From positions 406,628,248-406,692,247 of the forward strand of contig CM057347.1 of the NCBI GenBank assembly GCA_030015575.1: a stretch of 64,000 nucleotides of DNA, read 5' to 3'. The notes under the pieces were generated by a model. It was not told the DNA's origin, did no database searches, and was given only the letters and a program-made list of their open reading frames with translations. The DNA is from Agapanthus africanus. Lineage: Eukaryota; Streptophyta; Magnoliopsida; Asparagales; Amaryllidaceae. Positions 44,251 to 56,798 of the stretch are shown in pieces; within the stretch, counting starts at the first letter, position 1; each line of letters begins with the position of its first letter. The translations under genes were made by a program, and so were the position numbers.

Positions 44251-44760
44251 ATGCCAGAGCGCACTAGACGAAATCAAGCAATACCTGCAGAATCCGCCAG
44301 TACTGGCCGCTCCCATTACAGGAAAACCTCCCGTTCTGTACAGAACAACCCTCGAAGGTTCTTTAGGCGCGCTGTGGGCACAAGAGAACGATTAAGGGAA
44401 AGAAAGAACTCTCTACTATCTGAGTCGAGTTCTCCTGGGGGCAGAAAGCAACTACCCCCCATCGAAAAACACTGCATAGAGTTGATCTTTGCTGTAATGA
44501 AGCTCAGACACTACGCATTGGCACATGAGGTCCATCTCATATCAAAGGTGGATCCTCTCAAATATTTGATGTCGAAAGCTATATTAACAGGACGGCTCAC
44601 TAAATGGGCCACTCTCTTGATGGAGTTCTCGATAACTTATCGTCCCCTCAAGGCAGTGAAAGGTCAGGCTATCGCTGACTTCCTCGCTGAGCATCCGATA
44701 CCTGCCGATTCTCCTTTGAACTACGAATTGCCCGACGAGCACGCGTTTGACACGATCGAT
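44217..44760 (+). pseudogene. pol: Tat-2 first RNase H domain, 5' part frameshifted
   Basis: Similarity to the RT-RNase H connection runs in a frame different from the ORF until about 44450, with a stop at about 44392. From there the 44251-45039 ORF is in register: 'PPIEKHCIELIFAVMKLRHY', 'GRLTKWATLLMEFSITYRPL' and 'KGQAIADFLAEHP'. This is the gypsy RNase H, which would remove the RNA strand after copying. Confidence 0.8.
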
Positions 44761-45157
44761 GGGGAAAGAAGGGAGAATGATACTCGGTGGGAACTCTATT
44801 TCGATGGAGCATCTTCCATGAAGAAGCGCAAACAAAGCACCCCCATAATCAAATCAGGGGTAGGCCTCATCTTCGTGACTCCACAAGGAGGGATAATGCG
44901 CTTCTCCTTCTCCTTAACCGAACCGAGGACAAACAATGAAGCCGAGTACGAAGCTTTGATAGCAGGTCTTGAAATCACCGTCGACATGGGAATTGAGAAT
45001 CTCCTCATATACGGAGAATCCCAGCTGGTCGTTAGTTAAAAAAACGGCGACTATCAAACGTGCAAGCCAGAGTTGGTGAAGTATGGCGAGAGAGTGCAGC
45101 AACTGCTGACTCAAATTCCTTCCTAAGCCCTGGAAAGCATACCGCGTGCAGAAAATG
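44761..45157 (+). pseudogene. pol: Tat-2 second (archaeal-type) RNase H domain, ends at copia insertion
   Basis: 'WELYFDGASSMKKR' near 44790, 'GVGLIFVTPQGG' near 44860 and 'TNNEAEYEALIAGLEI' near 44930 are the marks of the additional RNase H acquired by the plant Tat lineage. The catalytic D, E and D positions (YFDG, NEAEYEA, and GESQ where D is usually found in YxDS) can be followed; the third is changed to E. A TAA is at 45037-45039 and another stop at 45124. Similarity ends about 45152, and the copia A LTR begins at 45166. Confidence 0.82.
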
Positions 45158-45165
45158 TAAGTCTA

Positions 45166-47111
45166 TGTCACGCACCCCACGAACTTGCGGGGAGGCGGAA
45201 TATATGAAAAACGATTATCAAAGCTTTGTAACACGGACTTGAGCGCATGAATCGTTATCTAAACCATTACTAACTATATACTAGAGGTTTAACTACTCGG
45301 ATACGAAGTTATACCTCACGTTACTTGTCCTTCAGGTCTTCATCGTGGTCCTCCACTCCTCGTAGGCTCCTTGGAACATCGGCACCTCAACGGCCTCCTC
45401 GAATCAAAGACGATCCACCCGAAAGCTCCTACGCTAAGCTTAATCTCAAACTTGAGATAACTAGGTTGCTTAAAGTGCTAATCTAAGCTACCTAGGGGAT
45501 ATAGAGTGAGGTTATGGATGTATTAGTCTAGCTAACTCTTGATCTCAACACATGAGAGGTTAGGGTTAGGGTTTGAAGAGAGAGTGAGCTTGAGGAGAGA
45601 GAAGGTGAAGATGATAATGAAATGAGATAATGATATATCATAATATATATGAAGCATTATTTATTTATCCAAAAAAGAAATAATAGAATTAACAACCATG
45701 CTTCATAAATATCTATGAGTGATTCATCTCCATGAGTCATTAAGCATTTATGATGCATTAATGACATGGATGAATCACACAAATGAGTCAATAATCTTAT
45801 TTAATGCAATGACACCTTACCCTCCCAAGTCACCACTCTTCTAGAAGCTTCTCGACAAATTATGAGAACGCCCCTCCAATCCGTGAAAACACAGAAAAAC
45901 TTTAGACTGTATAAATCCAATAACCTGATACTAGAAACTGGCTTAAACCAAAGCCGGCTAGTAAAAACTGTCCGAAAAGTCATACGTGCGTAAACACACG
46001 TATGCGTCCGAACCCTTGTCGTAAAACTATACGACCTCTATATCGTTTTGTTTGGAGCAGGGAAACTCTCTATGTGGGACACTAAAGACTCGACACTACG
46101 CTGGCAGTGGGTTTAACCACAGACCGCAAGCGGCACTAGCTGTACGTAACGGTCTCCAGGTAGATGTCGATAAGAAGGCCGATGAAGAAAACCATCCGAA
46201 CCCCTACTGAGCCTGATGTGACAATCTCCGTACAGTCCGGTCTGTTCGTCTAAGACTATCGCATATCAAGCCTAGGGGGCGGCAAGCGTCAGTCCCCTAA
46301 TAGTTGTATAAGTCGTGTCGGAGCGAAGCCCATTACACCCTGAGAAGCTACTGGAACCTACCAGTATATCTCGCTTGCCCTGGTCAGGGACTTTGCATAA
46401 TGGCTCTCTGACACAGCGTGATATCAACTCCCAATACCGGGAGAGACAAATCCTATCTAACTGCCACTGCCTCCAAGTGCTCGGGACTGCACCCAACAGT
46501 TACCTATTTGCACGACTCCTTTGAGCCGTGGTAGGGTAGCAATCTAAGAACAGTGGGACACACTTGAGGCGAAGTAGCAGTGTCAAGTCTGCGAACTATG
46601 CTGTACTCATGTCACCTGGGAACTGTTAACTGACGACGGGTATAATACCAACCAATCAGTTCCCTGGGAGTCCTGTCCGGTGTACCCGTAACCTAACGAG
46701 CACCTGTATATTATCTCCAGTACGACGTACTGATGGCTGTGGGACAGACCATCTCCCCAATTGGGATGAGAAGCGTATACACTTAGTCTACTCCGGAATA
46801 TCGATGCCCTATCTCGATAATCCAACGACCAGGGACCTGTATAGGATGTTGCTTACAGACTACCCAGCCCCCACTAGTGTGACTGCCATCACGACGCTGG
46901 TAATCAAGCAAAGATCCTATGGGCTCTACTAATATGTATAAGTGATACGTTACAAGAAACATATGCACATATTAAAGTAGATACAAACCGAGTAGCATAC
47001 TACCACTTTTAGTAAGACTGTTATATACAACTGTGAATATCCCAAGCTTCCATTATGTAATATACAACCTAGTATGATACAATAATGGCCCCTAGGGCAT
47101 ATACACTAACA
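45166..47111 (-). repeat. Angela-like copia A 3' LTR
   Basis: Minus-strand start TGTTAGTGTATATGCCC (47111), matching the Angela/BARE LTR style; end GCGTGACA (45166). Preceded by the polypurine tract (47112-47122). Carries the hairpin 45719-45778. The adjacent bases GTCTA (45161-45165) would be the target duplication; its partner was not found. Confidence 0.82.
45719..45778 (-). other. LTR hairpin of copia A
   Basis: Long imperfect inverted repeat; outer arms GTGATTCAT/ATGAATCAC, inner arms with GTCATTAA/TTAATGAC. It lies about 1.33 kb from the LTR start, against 1.39 kb for the Copia-1 hairpin. Confidence 0.85.
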
Positions 47112-47125
47112 ATCTCCCACTTGCA

Positions 47126-50100
47126 CTAGGGCCATGAGCTGGCATATCGTAGACCTATCATCTTGAATAGCCTCTCGAACTGCGTCTGAGGAAGGGCCTT
47201 TGTGAATGGATCAGCAATATTATTCTCCGTCTCTACTCTCTTCACCTCGATCTCCCGGCGATCTACGATCTCCCTGATCAGGTGATACCACCCAAAGATG
47301 TGTTTGGACTTTTGATGGGACCTGGGTTCCTTTGCTAAAGCTATAGCGCCGTTGTTGTCACAATACAAAGGTATTGGATCAACACTGGTAGGAACCACTT
47401 GAAGTTCTGTGAGGAACTTTTTCATTCAGACTGCTTCTTTTGCGGCATCGCAAGAAGCTATGTACTCCGCTTCTATTGTTGAGTCAGCAACGGTCTCCTG
47501 CTTGGAACTCTTCCAACAGACCGCCCCTCCATTGAGGGTAAAGACATAACCTGACATGGATTTGGAGTCATCCTTGTCACTCTGGAAGCCGGAGTCGGCA
47601 AAAGGCCTCCATCTGGAGGTCTTTTCCGCCATATACCAAGAACATCTCCTTAGTCCTCCTCAGGTACTTGAGAATGTTCTTTACTGCTATCCAGTGCTTC
47701 TCCCCTGGGTTTGCTTGATACCGGCTTACTACGCTTAATGCGTATGCTACATCTGGTCTGGTACATAACATCGCATACATTATAGAGCCTACCGCAGAAG
47801 TGTAGGGTATAATCGACATGCGATCCCTTTCCAAATCAGTCTTGGGAGACATCTCTTTGGAGAGGGTGATTCCGTGACAAGCCGGTAGGTTACCGCGCTT
47901 AGAATCATCCATACTGAATCTTTTCACTATGGTGTCTATGTACCTGGACTGTGAAAGTCCCAACATCCTCTTTGATCTATCACGATAGATCCGGATCCCC
48001 AGAATGTAGGTGGCATCACCCAGGTCTTTCATGGAGAATTTATGTGACAAGAATCTTTTGACTGACTGTAACATAAGAATATCATTTCCTATTAGGAGAA
48101 TGTCATCCACGTACAAAACGAGGAATACTACAGCTCTACATACAATCTTACTGTATATGCAAGGTTCATCTGGATTTTTGATAAAGTCAAATTCTTTGAC
48201 AGCATCATCAAAACAGATGTTCCAACTCCGCGATGCCTGCTTTAGTCCATAAATGGACTTAAGCAGCTTGCATACTTTACCGCTGCTCCCACTCTGAATG
48301 AATCCCTCTGGCTGATCCATATAGACGTTCTCTTCCAAATTACCATTTAGAAAGGCCGTCTTTACGTCCATCTGCCAGATTTCATAATCGTGGAAGGCAG
48401 CAATAGCAAGAAGGACCCGAATAGATTTAAGCATAGCCACTGGAGAAAAGGTTTCGTCATAGTCCAAACCAGGTCTTTGACGGAAACCCTTTGCAACAAA
48501 TCTAGCCTTATAGGTTTCAACCTGTTTATCTACACCAATCTTCTTTTTTGAAGATCCATTTGCATCCTACGGGTTTTACCCCATCTGGAGCAATGTCCAA
48601 AGTCCATACTTTGTTAGTGTACATGGACTCCATTTCGGTCCGCATTGCATCCAGCCATTTTAGTGAGTCACCGCTCTGAATGGCTTGCTGGAAGCTATTA
48701 GGCTCATCATAGTCAATAGTGCAATCCTCTCTATCTCCGTCTATGAGAAAACCGTAGTATCTCTCGGGCGGATGAGTTTGCCTACTACTCCTGCGGAGTG
48801 GTGTCGGGATGTCCAGTTCTTCTTGAACTTCTGGTTCTACCATACTTTCAGTAACAGTTTGTGGTTCTAGAATTTCTTCCAGTTCTATTTCGCTCCCATT
48901 TATTCCTTTTTCTAAAAACGGATGTTCTAGAAAATGGGCATTACGAGAAACAAAGACCTTTTGTTCCTCTGCGTAATAGAATAGATACCCCTTGGAGTTC
49001 TTTGGATATCCCACAAACTTACACTGTACTGATCGTGCCTCGAGCTTGTCCACATGCTGCTTTTTAACAAAAGCTGGACATCCCCAAATCTTCAGATACT
49101 GAAGATAGGGTTTCTTCCTACTCCACATCTGATATGGTGTGGTAGGCACAGTCTTGGTAGGAACTAGGTTCAAAAGATATGCAGCTGATTCTAGTGCATA
49201 TCCCCAGAATGATCGCGGTAACTCAGCATTACTCATCATGGAACGAACCATATCTAATACGGTTCAATTTCTCCTTTCCGATACACCGTTGTGTTGTGGT
49301 GTGTATGGAGGAGTAAGCTGAGAGAGAATTCCATTCTCTTTTAAGTAACCCAGGAACTCGGCACTTAAGTATTCACCACCTCGATCAGATCTCAGTGTTT
49401 TTATACTCTTGCCTGTTTGTTTTTCCACTTAATTCTTGTATTCTTGGAATTTCTCAAAGGCCTCGAATTTATGCTTCATCAAGAAGATATATCCATACCT
49501 AGAGAAATCATCCATAAAAGTAATGAAGTAGGAATAACCACCTCGCGCATGTGTAGACATTGGACCGCACACGTCACTGTGTACTAGTCCCAAGAGCTCG
49601 CTTGCTCTTGCTCCGTGTCCAGTAAACGGAGTTTTTGTCATCTTTTCTTTGAGACAAGATTCACAAGTAGCATAAGATTGATATTCGAACGGATTCAAAT
49701 ATCCTTCTTTATGTAACTTAGTCAACCTTCTCTCATTGATGTGACCAAGTCTACAATGACATAAGAAAGCCTGATTTATTTCCGGAGACTTTCTTTTAAG
49801 TGTGTTCTGGACACTGAAAATCTGAGCTTGATTCAATACGTATATCCCGTTTTTTAATGTACCTGACCTAATCATAACTTGATTTAGGTGGATGTGAACC
49901 ACATCGCTTACGAAAGTAAAATCATATCCTTCTTTAGAAAGTAAGGATACAGATATGATATTACAAGTTGTACCTGGTACATAAAAACAGTTACGCAGAA
50001 TCAATATCTGCCCAGTTGTCAGTCCAAGATGATATTCCCCTACGGATTCAGCGTCTATGCTCATTCCGTTAGCAACTGTGAGGGTCATGTCACCTATCCT

Positions 50101-50871
50101 GATAACCCTACGGTTTCTCAGAGCCTGTAAAGAATTACAGATGTGAGTTCCTGACCCGGTATCCAATACCCAGGAAGTAGGATTAACTGACATACAGTTC
50201 TCTATTACAAACACACTCGAAGTCGAAGCCACAACATGCTTCGTATCCTGGCTACTGGCTTCAAAAGCCCTGCAATCATTCTGCCAATGTTCATTTCTAT
50301 AACAATAAGAACGTCCCTCTTTTAGTATATCCAGTCCTGAAACTTTTGCCCTTCTCTTTCCTTCTACTTCCCTGGTTTCCTTCAGGGTAGGAGGCAGAGA
50401 CTGCAGAATCAAGTCAGTATCCGACTCATTTCCCAACGCGGTCTCCAGGTCATGGAGCTCATCAATACAGCTAGTCATTGTAAGGACGTTGTCCCCTACA
50501 GATGACCTGTCAGCCAACCTCGCTTGAATTAATTCGTTCGAGGTCTCATATCTTGCGATATGAGATTGCTCTCCATATAAATCTTTGTTATGGAGAAAAA
50601 TGGAAACTAAGTCCATCTTCTCGTGCTGCTTCTGGTATACACCATCAACTGAAGCTAACAGGAGGCACTTAGCTTTCGCTTTATCTTTTTCCTTTGTCTG
50701 ACGGATATCCATATCCGCGACAGTGGAAACTGGACCTGGGACGGCGGGATCTTGAGTAGTAATAGGGTGGTCTAGCTTGTCATAGGCAATGGACATCTGG
50801 ACAGACTTTTGCCACTCATATAAGTAAGATTCAGTCAATTTATTTTCTAGATGTAACCTAGTCGTGGTCAC
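47126..50871 (-). pseudogene. pol: Angela-like copia A gag-pol
   Basis: Minus-strand order fits Ty1/copia. Gag with CYRNEHWQNDC knuckle (second Cys changed) near 50270; protease 'WVLDTGSGTHICNS' near 50160; integrase zinc finger H-H-C-C ('GHINERR' to 'CESCLKEK') near 49720; integrase core with 'HSDVCGP', then 'RSDRGGEY' and 'NGVSERRN' beyond a TAA (49428-49430). A second stop is near 49265. RT from 49251 to 47600 has YVDDILLIG near 48110 and a frameshift at an A-run near 48548. RNase H spans 47630-47126, with another frameshift near 47615 and a stop near 47425, ending 'ENNIADPFTKALPQTQ'. Few breaks for its length, so a relative of this kind could have served Copia-1. Confidence 0.9.
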
Positions 50872-51639
50872 AAGGTCGCTGCAATTAAGAGAGAGAAGAA
50901 AATACTATTAGCATGATGCTCTTGAAAGTTTAGAGTGGTTTAATTTATCTAAACAGGATGGCTCCCACTGTTTCTCAAATCCTTCCTCAAACCATAAAAG
51001 AAGAATTAGCCAGGACTATTCTCACCGTACAATTCTTGCTTAACCGTTCAGCCAGGTCAGTGTCGATACTTCGAGGGAGGTTTTCCAACGCTTTCGCGAA
51101 GTTCCTTAATTAAATAATCTCTTTTCTCTGGGGGCGTAACCCCGCTGACACCTTTCTAGGCACCTACTTGGTTTATAGCAATTATCGTTAAGTGACGAAT
51201 CTCCTGATAAGTAGTATATACTCACAGTAGGATCGGGATCCAAAATATCATCGTATGATAATGTTGAAGGGATCCTACCAACATTCATCAAACTCCAAAA
51301 TGGTATGCTCTCTCTGCAAATTCTATTTCTTTAGAAATTCCCGATATAAATTTTTGCTCCATGCTCTTATGACCTTAGCGTTAGGTCAAAATGTCATAAG
51401 TCACATGTCAAGTTCTACCCATCATTGTCCTTGTTAATTTGAACCCATCCGTACATATTGTAGGGTTGCTAGGCACGCACACAAGGGTCTACGAGGCATC
51501 AACCATGCCCGATTAAAATTTTAGCCGTGCTGAACAACCCGAAGCCGGGTCTTTAAACTAGGGTTTAGGCGAAAACATGCATGTTAAACACTTTAACACT
51601 AAGTGAGAGGGATTACAACCTTTGTAGATCCGGTCCTTC
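50872..51639 (-). other. Copia A leader
   Basis: Matches the Copia-1 leader (10940-11100). A pyrimidine-rich tract and TTGCAG lie just upstream of the gag ORF (minus strand, near 50880), resembling an intron end. A degenerate primer binding site may lie at about 51626-51640; no clean one was found. Confidence 0.55.
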
Positions 51640-53626
51640 ACTTCTTAAGCTCCATGTTGAGGTCCCTTCGCTGCGATCATCGTGTTCTGGACTCTTGAGA
51701 GGCTTCATGAAGAGAATGATGCAACCTTTGCTTCCGATCTTCGATACAAAGATGATCTACCTTGAAGTTTCGTTAACACAAGCTAACACTCATAATATGA
51801 AGTGACTACCCTCATCTAAATGGTAAGGATAGATGAGGATGATGAAGTAGGATTTTTGCTCTCATTTATAATCTTTTTCTCACTCATTTTCATCACAAAA
51901 GAAAGCTTTTTCAAAAAAAGAAGCTCAAGCTAGAAGAAGATGAATGAAGATGATGACTTAATCCTTTTGTGATGAACAATGAATTATTGTAGTGGTTACA
52001 AATCTAACCAAGGGTTAAGCATGAAAGAGTTAACCCTTGTAGAGAGTTAACTATAGTTAATGGTTTGGATTGGGTTAACATAATATCTCACAAAAATATC
52101 AAGCAACCACAAAGTCAAAAGCTTCATGAAGCTTCATGGAAGCTTCATGCAAAAGCTAACACTAATCCAAACCCTAACCAAGTTTAAACCCTAATCCATT
52201 GTTAAATTTGTAACCTTAACATGTTACAATATTATATATCACATATACAATATATTTTGTAACAATAGAAAATAATACAATTAACATATATCGCATATAT
52301 ATCAATGTATTATCCCGTGAGAAAATGAATCTTTTAGTGAGCTAATATTAGTTAATGTAATTTAATATATCATATATATTATTATACATTAAATTATCGA
52401 ATCAACACTTGATCCGATAATCCGGCTATTTCACAAATAACCGACTAATACGATGACCCGGCTATATCACATATACCCGGCCGATATCTCATATCGCGAG
52501 AATTCAATACGGTATCATACACCGTATTATCCTCGGTGCCGCACATATCACATATGTGCTCCTACTCCATTTTGCCTGAGCCAAGAAACCTCTATGTAGG
52601 ACTCTAAAGAATCGTCAATATGCTGGCAGTAGGTGATGATCATATCAAACACCCACAAGCTGCAAGCGGTCAGCTAAACGTAACATCCACCCAGGTATTG
52701 AGCGCTCAGAAGATTAACAAGCAAGCCTGTACATTCTCCTATGAATCCAATCAGTAACACTCCCATACAGTCCGGTCTCGTCGTCTGATATGTCGCATAT
52801 CTCGCCTAGGGGTGGTAAACGTCAGACCCCAGTAGCTTGATAAGTCGTGTCGATATGAGGTCTATAACAGTTCGAGAAACTACTGATAACACTTACCAGT
52901 AAATCTCAGCAACCTGGCCAGGGATTTCTGGTTATAGCCAATCGAACACAGCACAACATCAACTCCCTATACCGGGAGAGACGAATCCCCTCCTATCGCT
53001 CATTGCCTCCATGTGATTCGGGACTGTACCCAAAAGCCACCTTTTTGCACGCCCTCTTGGACGTGGTATGATGGAAATCAAAGCACAGTAGGAATCACAC
53101 AAGACTCTATGACGATCTCGGGTCAACAGACTACTCTGTACCTGTGTCACCGGAGAACTGCCATCTGACGTGATGTATAATACCATCTGGGAGTTCTCGG
53201 CAAGTCCGTCCAGTGTACCCAGTCTCCACTGAGCGCCCGTACACCATCCTTGATGTCAAACACCGATGGATATGGGATCATCCATCGCCCATCATATGGG
53301 TCAAGATGCGTATACGCTAGCCTACTCTGGTGCATCGATGCCCTGTCTCGATACGCCCTCGACTAGGAATAGTTATAGGACGTACTCTTCGACTACCGTG
53401 GCCCCACTAGTATGATCTCATCATAGTCCCAGTAGTCGAGTACATATCCTTAGGGCTTTATCAACATGTAACATAGAGACAATCAGAGTACATGTTAAGA
53501 TAAAGGGTAACCAGATAGCGTACTATCATATCGAGCAAGAAAGTCCTCCCTATATATGTCCAAGCATCCACTATAATATACATCGTATGTACAGTAATGG
53601 CCTCTAGGGCATACATATAACTAACA
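51640..53626 (-). repeat. Angela-like LTR between copia A and copia B
   Basis: Minus-strand start TGTTAGTTATATGTATGCCC (53626), preceded by a polypurine tract belonging to copia B (53627-53640). Lower boundary approximate. Only about 65-70% alike to the copia A 3' LTR by eye, so the two are unlikely to be a pair from one insertion. A perfect 16-base palindrome AAGCTTCATGAAGCTT lies at 52119-52134, about 1.5 kb in. Confidence 0.7.
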
Positions 53627-53640
53627 ATCTCCCACTTGCA

Positions 53641-55483
53641 CTAGGGCCATCTGTTGTGGTATCACATACCCAACAATTAGCTGAGGTTGAAGTATCTCAT
53701 ACTCAACCATCCCATAAAAGTCTCTACTGGGAAAAAGGCCTTTGTGAGTGGATCCGCGCTGTTGTCCTCTGTGTCTACTCTTCTAACCTCGATCTCCCTA
53801 GAGATCAACCATCTCCATGATCAGGTGATACTGCCAAAGAATTATATCTGGATTTCTGATGGGACTGGGGTTCCTTGGCATAAGCCACAACTCCATTGTC
53901 ACACAATGGTAGGAACGAAGTTCATCTCATGAACTTATATATATCCAGACTGCCTCTTTGGTAGCATCTTTAGTAACGATGTATCTTGCCTTTAATCGTC
54001 TAGTAAGTTACGGTATCTAACTTGGAACTCTTCCAACATACCGTCCCTCCACTGAGGGTAAAGACAATGCCTGCGACTGATATTCAGTCGTCCTTATCAC
54101 CCTGGAACCTTTCCAGTGATTCTCCCCAGGATCGTTTGATACCATTTCACTACAACTAGTGAGAATCCTAACATCCAATTAGATCTATCTCATAGATCCA
54201 AAAACCCAGGATTTATGAGGTATCACTTTGATCCTATATGGAGAATCCTTGTGACAAGCGGAGATTGACCGAGCATAGCATAGGAAACTCCTTCCCTATC
54301 AAGAGTATGTCATCCACGTACAATACGAGGATCACCACCATACTCTCTACTACCTTTTTGTATATACAAGGTTCATCTACCATTTTGATGAAGTCAAACT
54401 CTTTGACTACCACATCAAAACAGATGTTCCAACTCCACGATGCCTGTTTTATCATATAAAACATCTTGCACACGTTTCCGCTGCTCTCACTGTCTACGAA
54501 GCCCTCTGGCTGTGTACTTATAGACGCTCTCTTCTAAAACATCATTTAGAAAAGCAGTCATGACCCCCAACCACCAGATATCGTAGTCGTGGTAAGTAGC
54601 AGTGGCAAGTAGGATCTGGATGGACTTAAGCATAGCTTTGAAAGTCTCAACTTTTCCATGTACACCAAGTAATCTTCTCAAGATATACTTGCTCATGATG
54701 GGGATTTAACCCTTCAGATAAAACAACCAAAGTCCATACTTTGTTGGTGTATAAGGATTCCATCTCAGATCGCTAAGCATCCAGCCATTCTTACAGAGTC
54801 CCATTCCTGATGGCCAGCTCGAAACTAGTTGGGTCATCATCTCATGATGCAATCCTCGCTCCTACTGTCATAGAGAAACCGAAGTATCTCTCAGGTGGGT
54901 GAGGAACCCTACTGGATCGGCGGAGAGGCTGAGGTTCGTTGGTTACTATTGAATCCTTTGGTTCTATCAAATCATCTGCTGTAGTTTGTATAGCTGGAAC
55001 CTTTCCAGTTCGACAAAACAGACCTTGCCTCGAGCTTGTCCGGATTTTGCTTTTAGACATAGGTCGAACAACCCCAAATCTTAACAAACTTAAGACATGG
55101 GCTCTTTCCATTCCATATCACATATGAAGTGGTAGGCAACTGATTTGATTTGAACCCTATTCAATAGGTATGCAGCTTCTCAAGTGCATAACTCCCAAAA
55201 AGGGAATAGGCAACTTAGTAGTACTCATCATAGAGCACACCATATCACATAGGGTGTGATTGCTCTGCCCCGATACACCGACGTGCTATGGTGTATACGG
55301 AGGAGTAATGCTGAGAGAGAATCTCATTCTCCTTTAGAATAATCCAGGAATTCCGTGCTCAAGTATTCTCCTCTTTGATCTCATCAAAGGACATAATACT
55401 TATACCCGTTTTTGGTTATCTACTTCTAACTTACATTCTGTGAATATCTCAAAAGGTTCGGACTTGTGTTTCAACAGGAACAT
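53641..55483 (-). pseudogene. pol: Copia B pol remnant
   Basis: Decayed Angela-like pol. RNase H scraps lie at 53690-54100. RT with 'YVDDILLIGKEFPML' in 54234-54473 keeps the YVDD motif. Further RT is at 54487-54696, and an integrase C-terminal part ('RRSSRVPHPPERYFGFS') at 54842-55111. Then more integrase runs to the Athila-1 boundary at 55483. Many stops and small deletions; spacing is shorter than in copia A. The remainder would lie beyond the window, on the far side of Athila-1. Confidence 0.78.
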
Positions 55484-55859
55484 TGTTCAGACCATAATAT
55501 TGCATTTTTCATTGCCCTATTCTTATTCTCTTTATAAATAAACAGGTACTCTTGACGCACTTTTGTTGCATGTTACAGGATACAGGGCTTGGATGCAGAT
55601 ACAGTGAAAAAGATGAAAGCTGATGCAGAAAAGGGACTTTTGACCAACAAGTTGACGGATCCTACTCAAACCTAGACGAAGAACAATTCACAAGGCAATG
55701 CATGTCCGAAATGTTAAAGGAAACGGTCAAAAGATACGTACAAGTTTCCACTGAAGATCTGGAGAAGACCCAGAAGTCAAAAAGATAAAAGAAGTGGAAA
55801 AATAGAAATCCCAAGAATAAAATAATGAAGCCCAGAATTTTCATAAAGCAAATCCACAG

Positions 55860-55910
55860 TTTGGCCGCGGAACCGCGGCCAAACCCATGCTGGCGCCGCG
55901 GTTCCGCGGC
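55860..55910 (+). other. GC-rich palindrome pair in Athila-1 LTR
   Basis: First: stem TTTGGCCGCGG, loop AA, 11 perfect pairs (55860-55883). Second: stem GCCGCGG, loop TT (55895-55910). Repeated at 63169-63192 and 63204-63219 in the 3' LTR. Confidence 0.92.
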
Positions 55911-56036
55911 CATATAGGGCCCGTGTCGGTGCAGTTTTTCTGTGCTTTTGTGTCGGTGCAGATGTTAGGATTTTCAGTGGGCAAATCTGTATTTTCACAT
56001 ATGCGAGAGTCTGTAACCCTAGTTTCCCTCTTTTCT

Positions 56037-56089
56037 TATAAATTGTAGTCAAAAATTGTAAAACCCGATGCCTCTTTTCAATCAATAAA
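56037..56089 (+). promoter_or_regulatory. Athila-1 LTR TATA box and poly(A) signal
   Basis: TATAAA at 56037-56042 and AATAAA at 56084-56089, 42 bases apart; equivalents at 63346 and 63393 in the 3' LTR. Spacing fits transcription start and polyadenylation within R. Confidence 0.65.
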
Positions 56090-56780
56090 ATTCAGAAGTT
56101 CTGGGAATTATATTCAGATCTGTTCTTCTTGCTTGGAGGGAGCCATCGAATTAGTAAGTAACTTTATTTTTGTTCCTTTAATTAAATGTTTTCTCATCCC
56201 CTAATGAACGAGTAATCTCCTCGCTTGTTAGGGTTAGCCTTAGGAAAGGGTTGAGAGATGAGATCTCTCACCCCTTTCAATGCCACATTCACCTAAGAGT
56301 TAGAACTCCATGCATGCGCGCACAACCGCTCCCTACGGCATCCTACCCCTCGAGGTAACGATGAACCGTAGTATAAAGGGCCGGTTGCGCGTGTTTTCCA
56401 TGGGGGTTAGGGTAATTATCAATGAAGGAAGGATGCGAATCTAGAGGAAGAAACATCTTCCCAAAAGATTCGGATCCACTTTATTGACAATTACCGTAAC
56501 ATCTAATAGATCCAAAAAAGAAGGCATTGAAAGCGGTGAAGAAAACGTTAATCTCCAAAACTTCCACTAAACCTAACCCTAGCAAGACTTTTAATTAGGT
56601 TAATTAGATCCAGTTTTCATAGATTTTTATAAACCAACCAAAACGACACTTTGAATCAACTCGTTAAAGCACATAAAAGGAATTTACCCATCTCTGTGGA
56701 TCGACCCGTACTCACCGGCTAGCTGCAAAGCGACGCCGTTTCTGATTGCGGTAAAAATATAGTTTTTGACATTAATCAAA

Positions 56781-56798
56781 TGGCGCCGTTGCCGGGGA
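56781..56798 (+). promoter_or_regulatory. Athila-1 primer binding site
   Basis: TGGCGCCGTTGCCGGGGA, the well-known Athila-type site, nine bases past the LTR end. Confidence 0.93.

Larger units (their letters stand above)
19095..45165 (+). mobile_element. Tat-2: Ty3/gypsy Tat-lineage element, autonomous type, interrupted and 3'-truncated
   Basis: 5' LTR in two parts (19095-20966 and 35767-36495), primer binding site 36501-36518, gag, protease, RT, RNase H and the second RNase H typical of the Tat/Ogre lineage. It is interrupted by Tat-1 (20967-35761) and, inside gag, by a Tekay LTR fragment (37588-38221). It stops at 45165 in the linker after the second RNase H, where a copia LTR starts. Integrase and 3' LTR are not in the window. 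From 38217 to about 44098 one frame continues, with only single stop codons in it. Confidence 0.88.
55484..56771 (+). repeat. Athila-1 5' LTR
   Basis: TGTTCAGACC to TTGACA. Contains a TATA box at 56037-56042, an AATAAA signal at 56084-56089, and GC-rich palindromes at 55860-55910. Confidence 0.93.

Noticed and set aside
43381-45157. Endogenous pararetrovirus (caulimovirus-like) origin for the RT region
   Set aside because: Motif wording, dual RNase H, LTRs and primer binding site are those of Tat-lineage LTR retrotransposons; no movement or coat protein seen.
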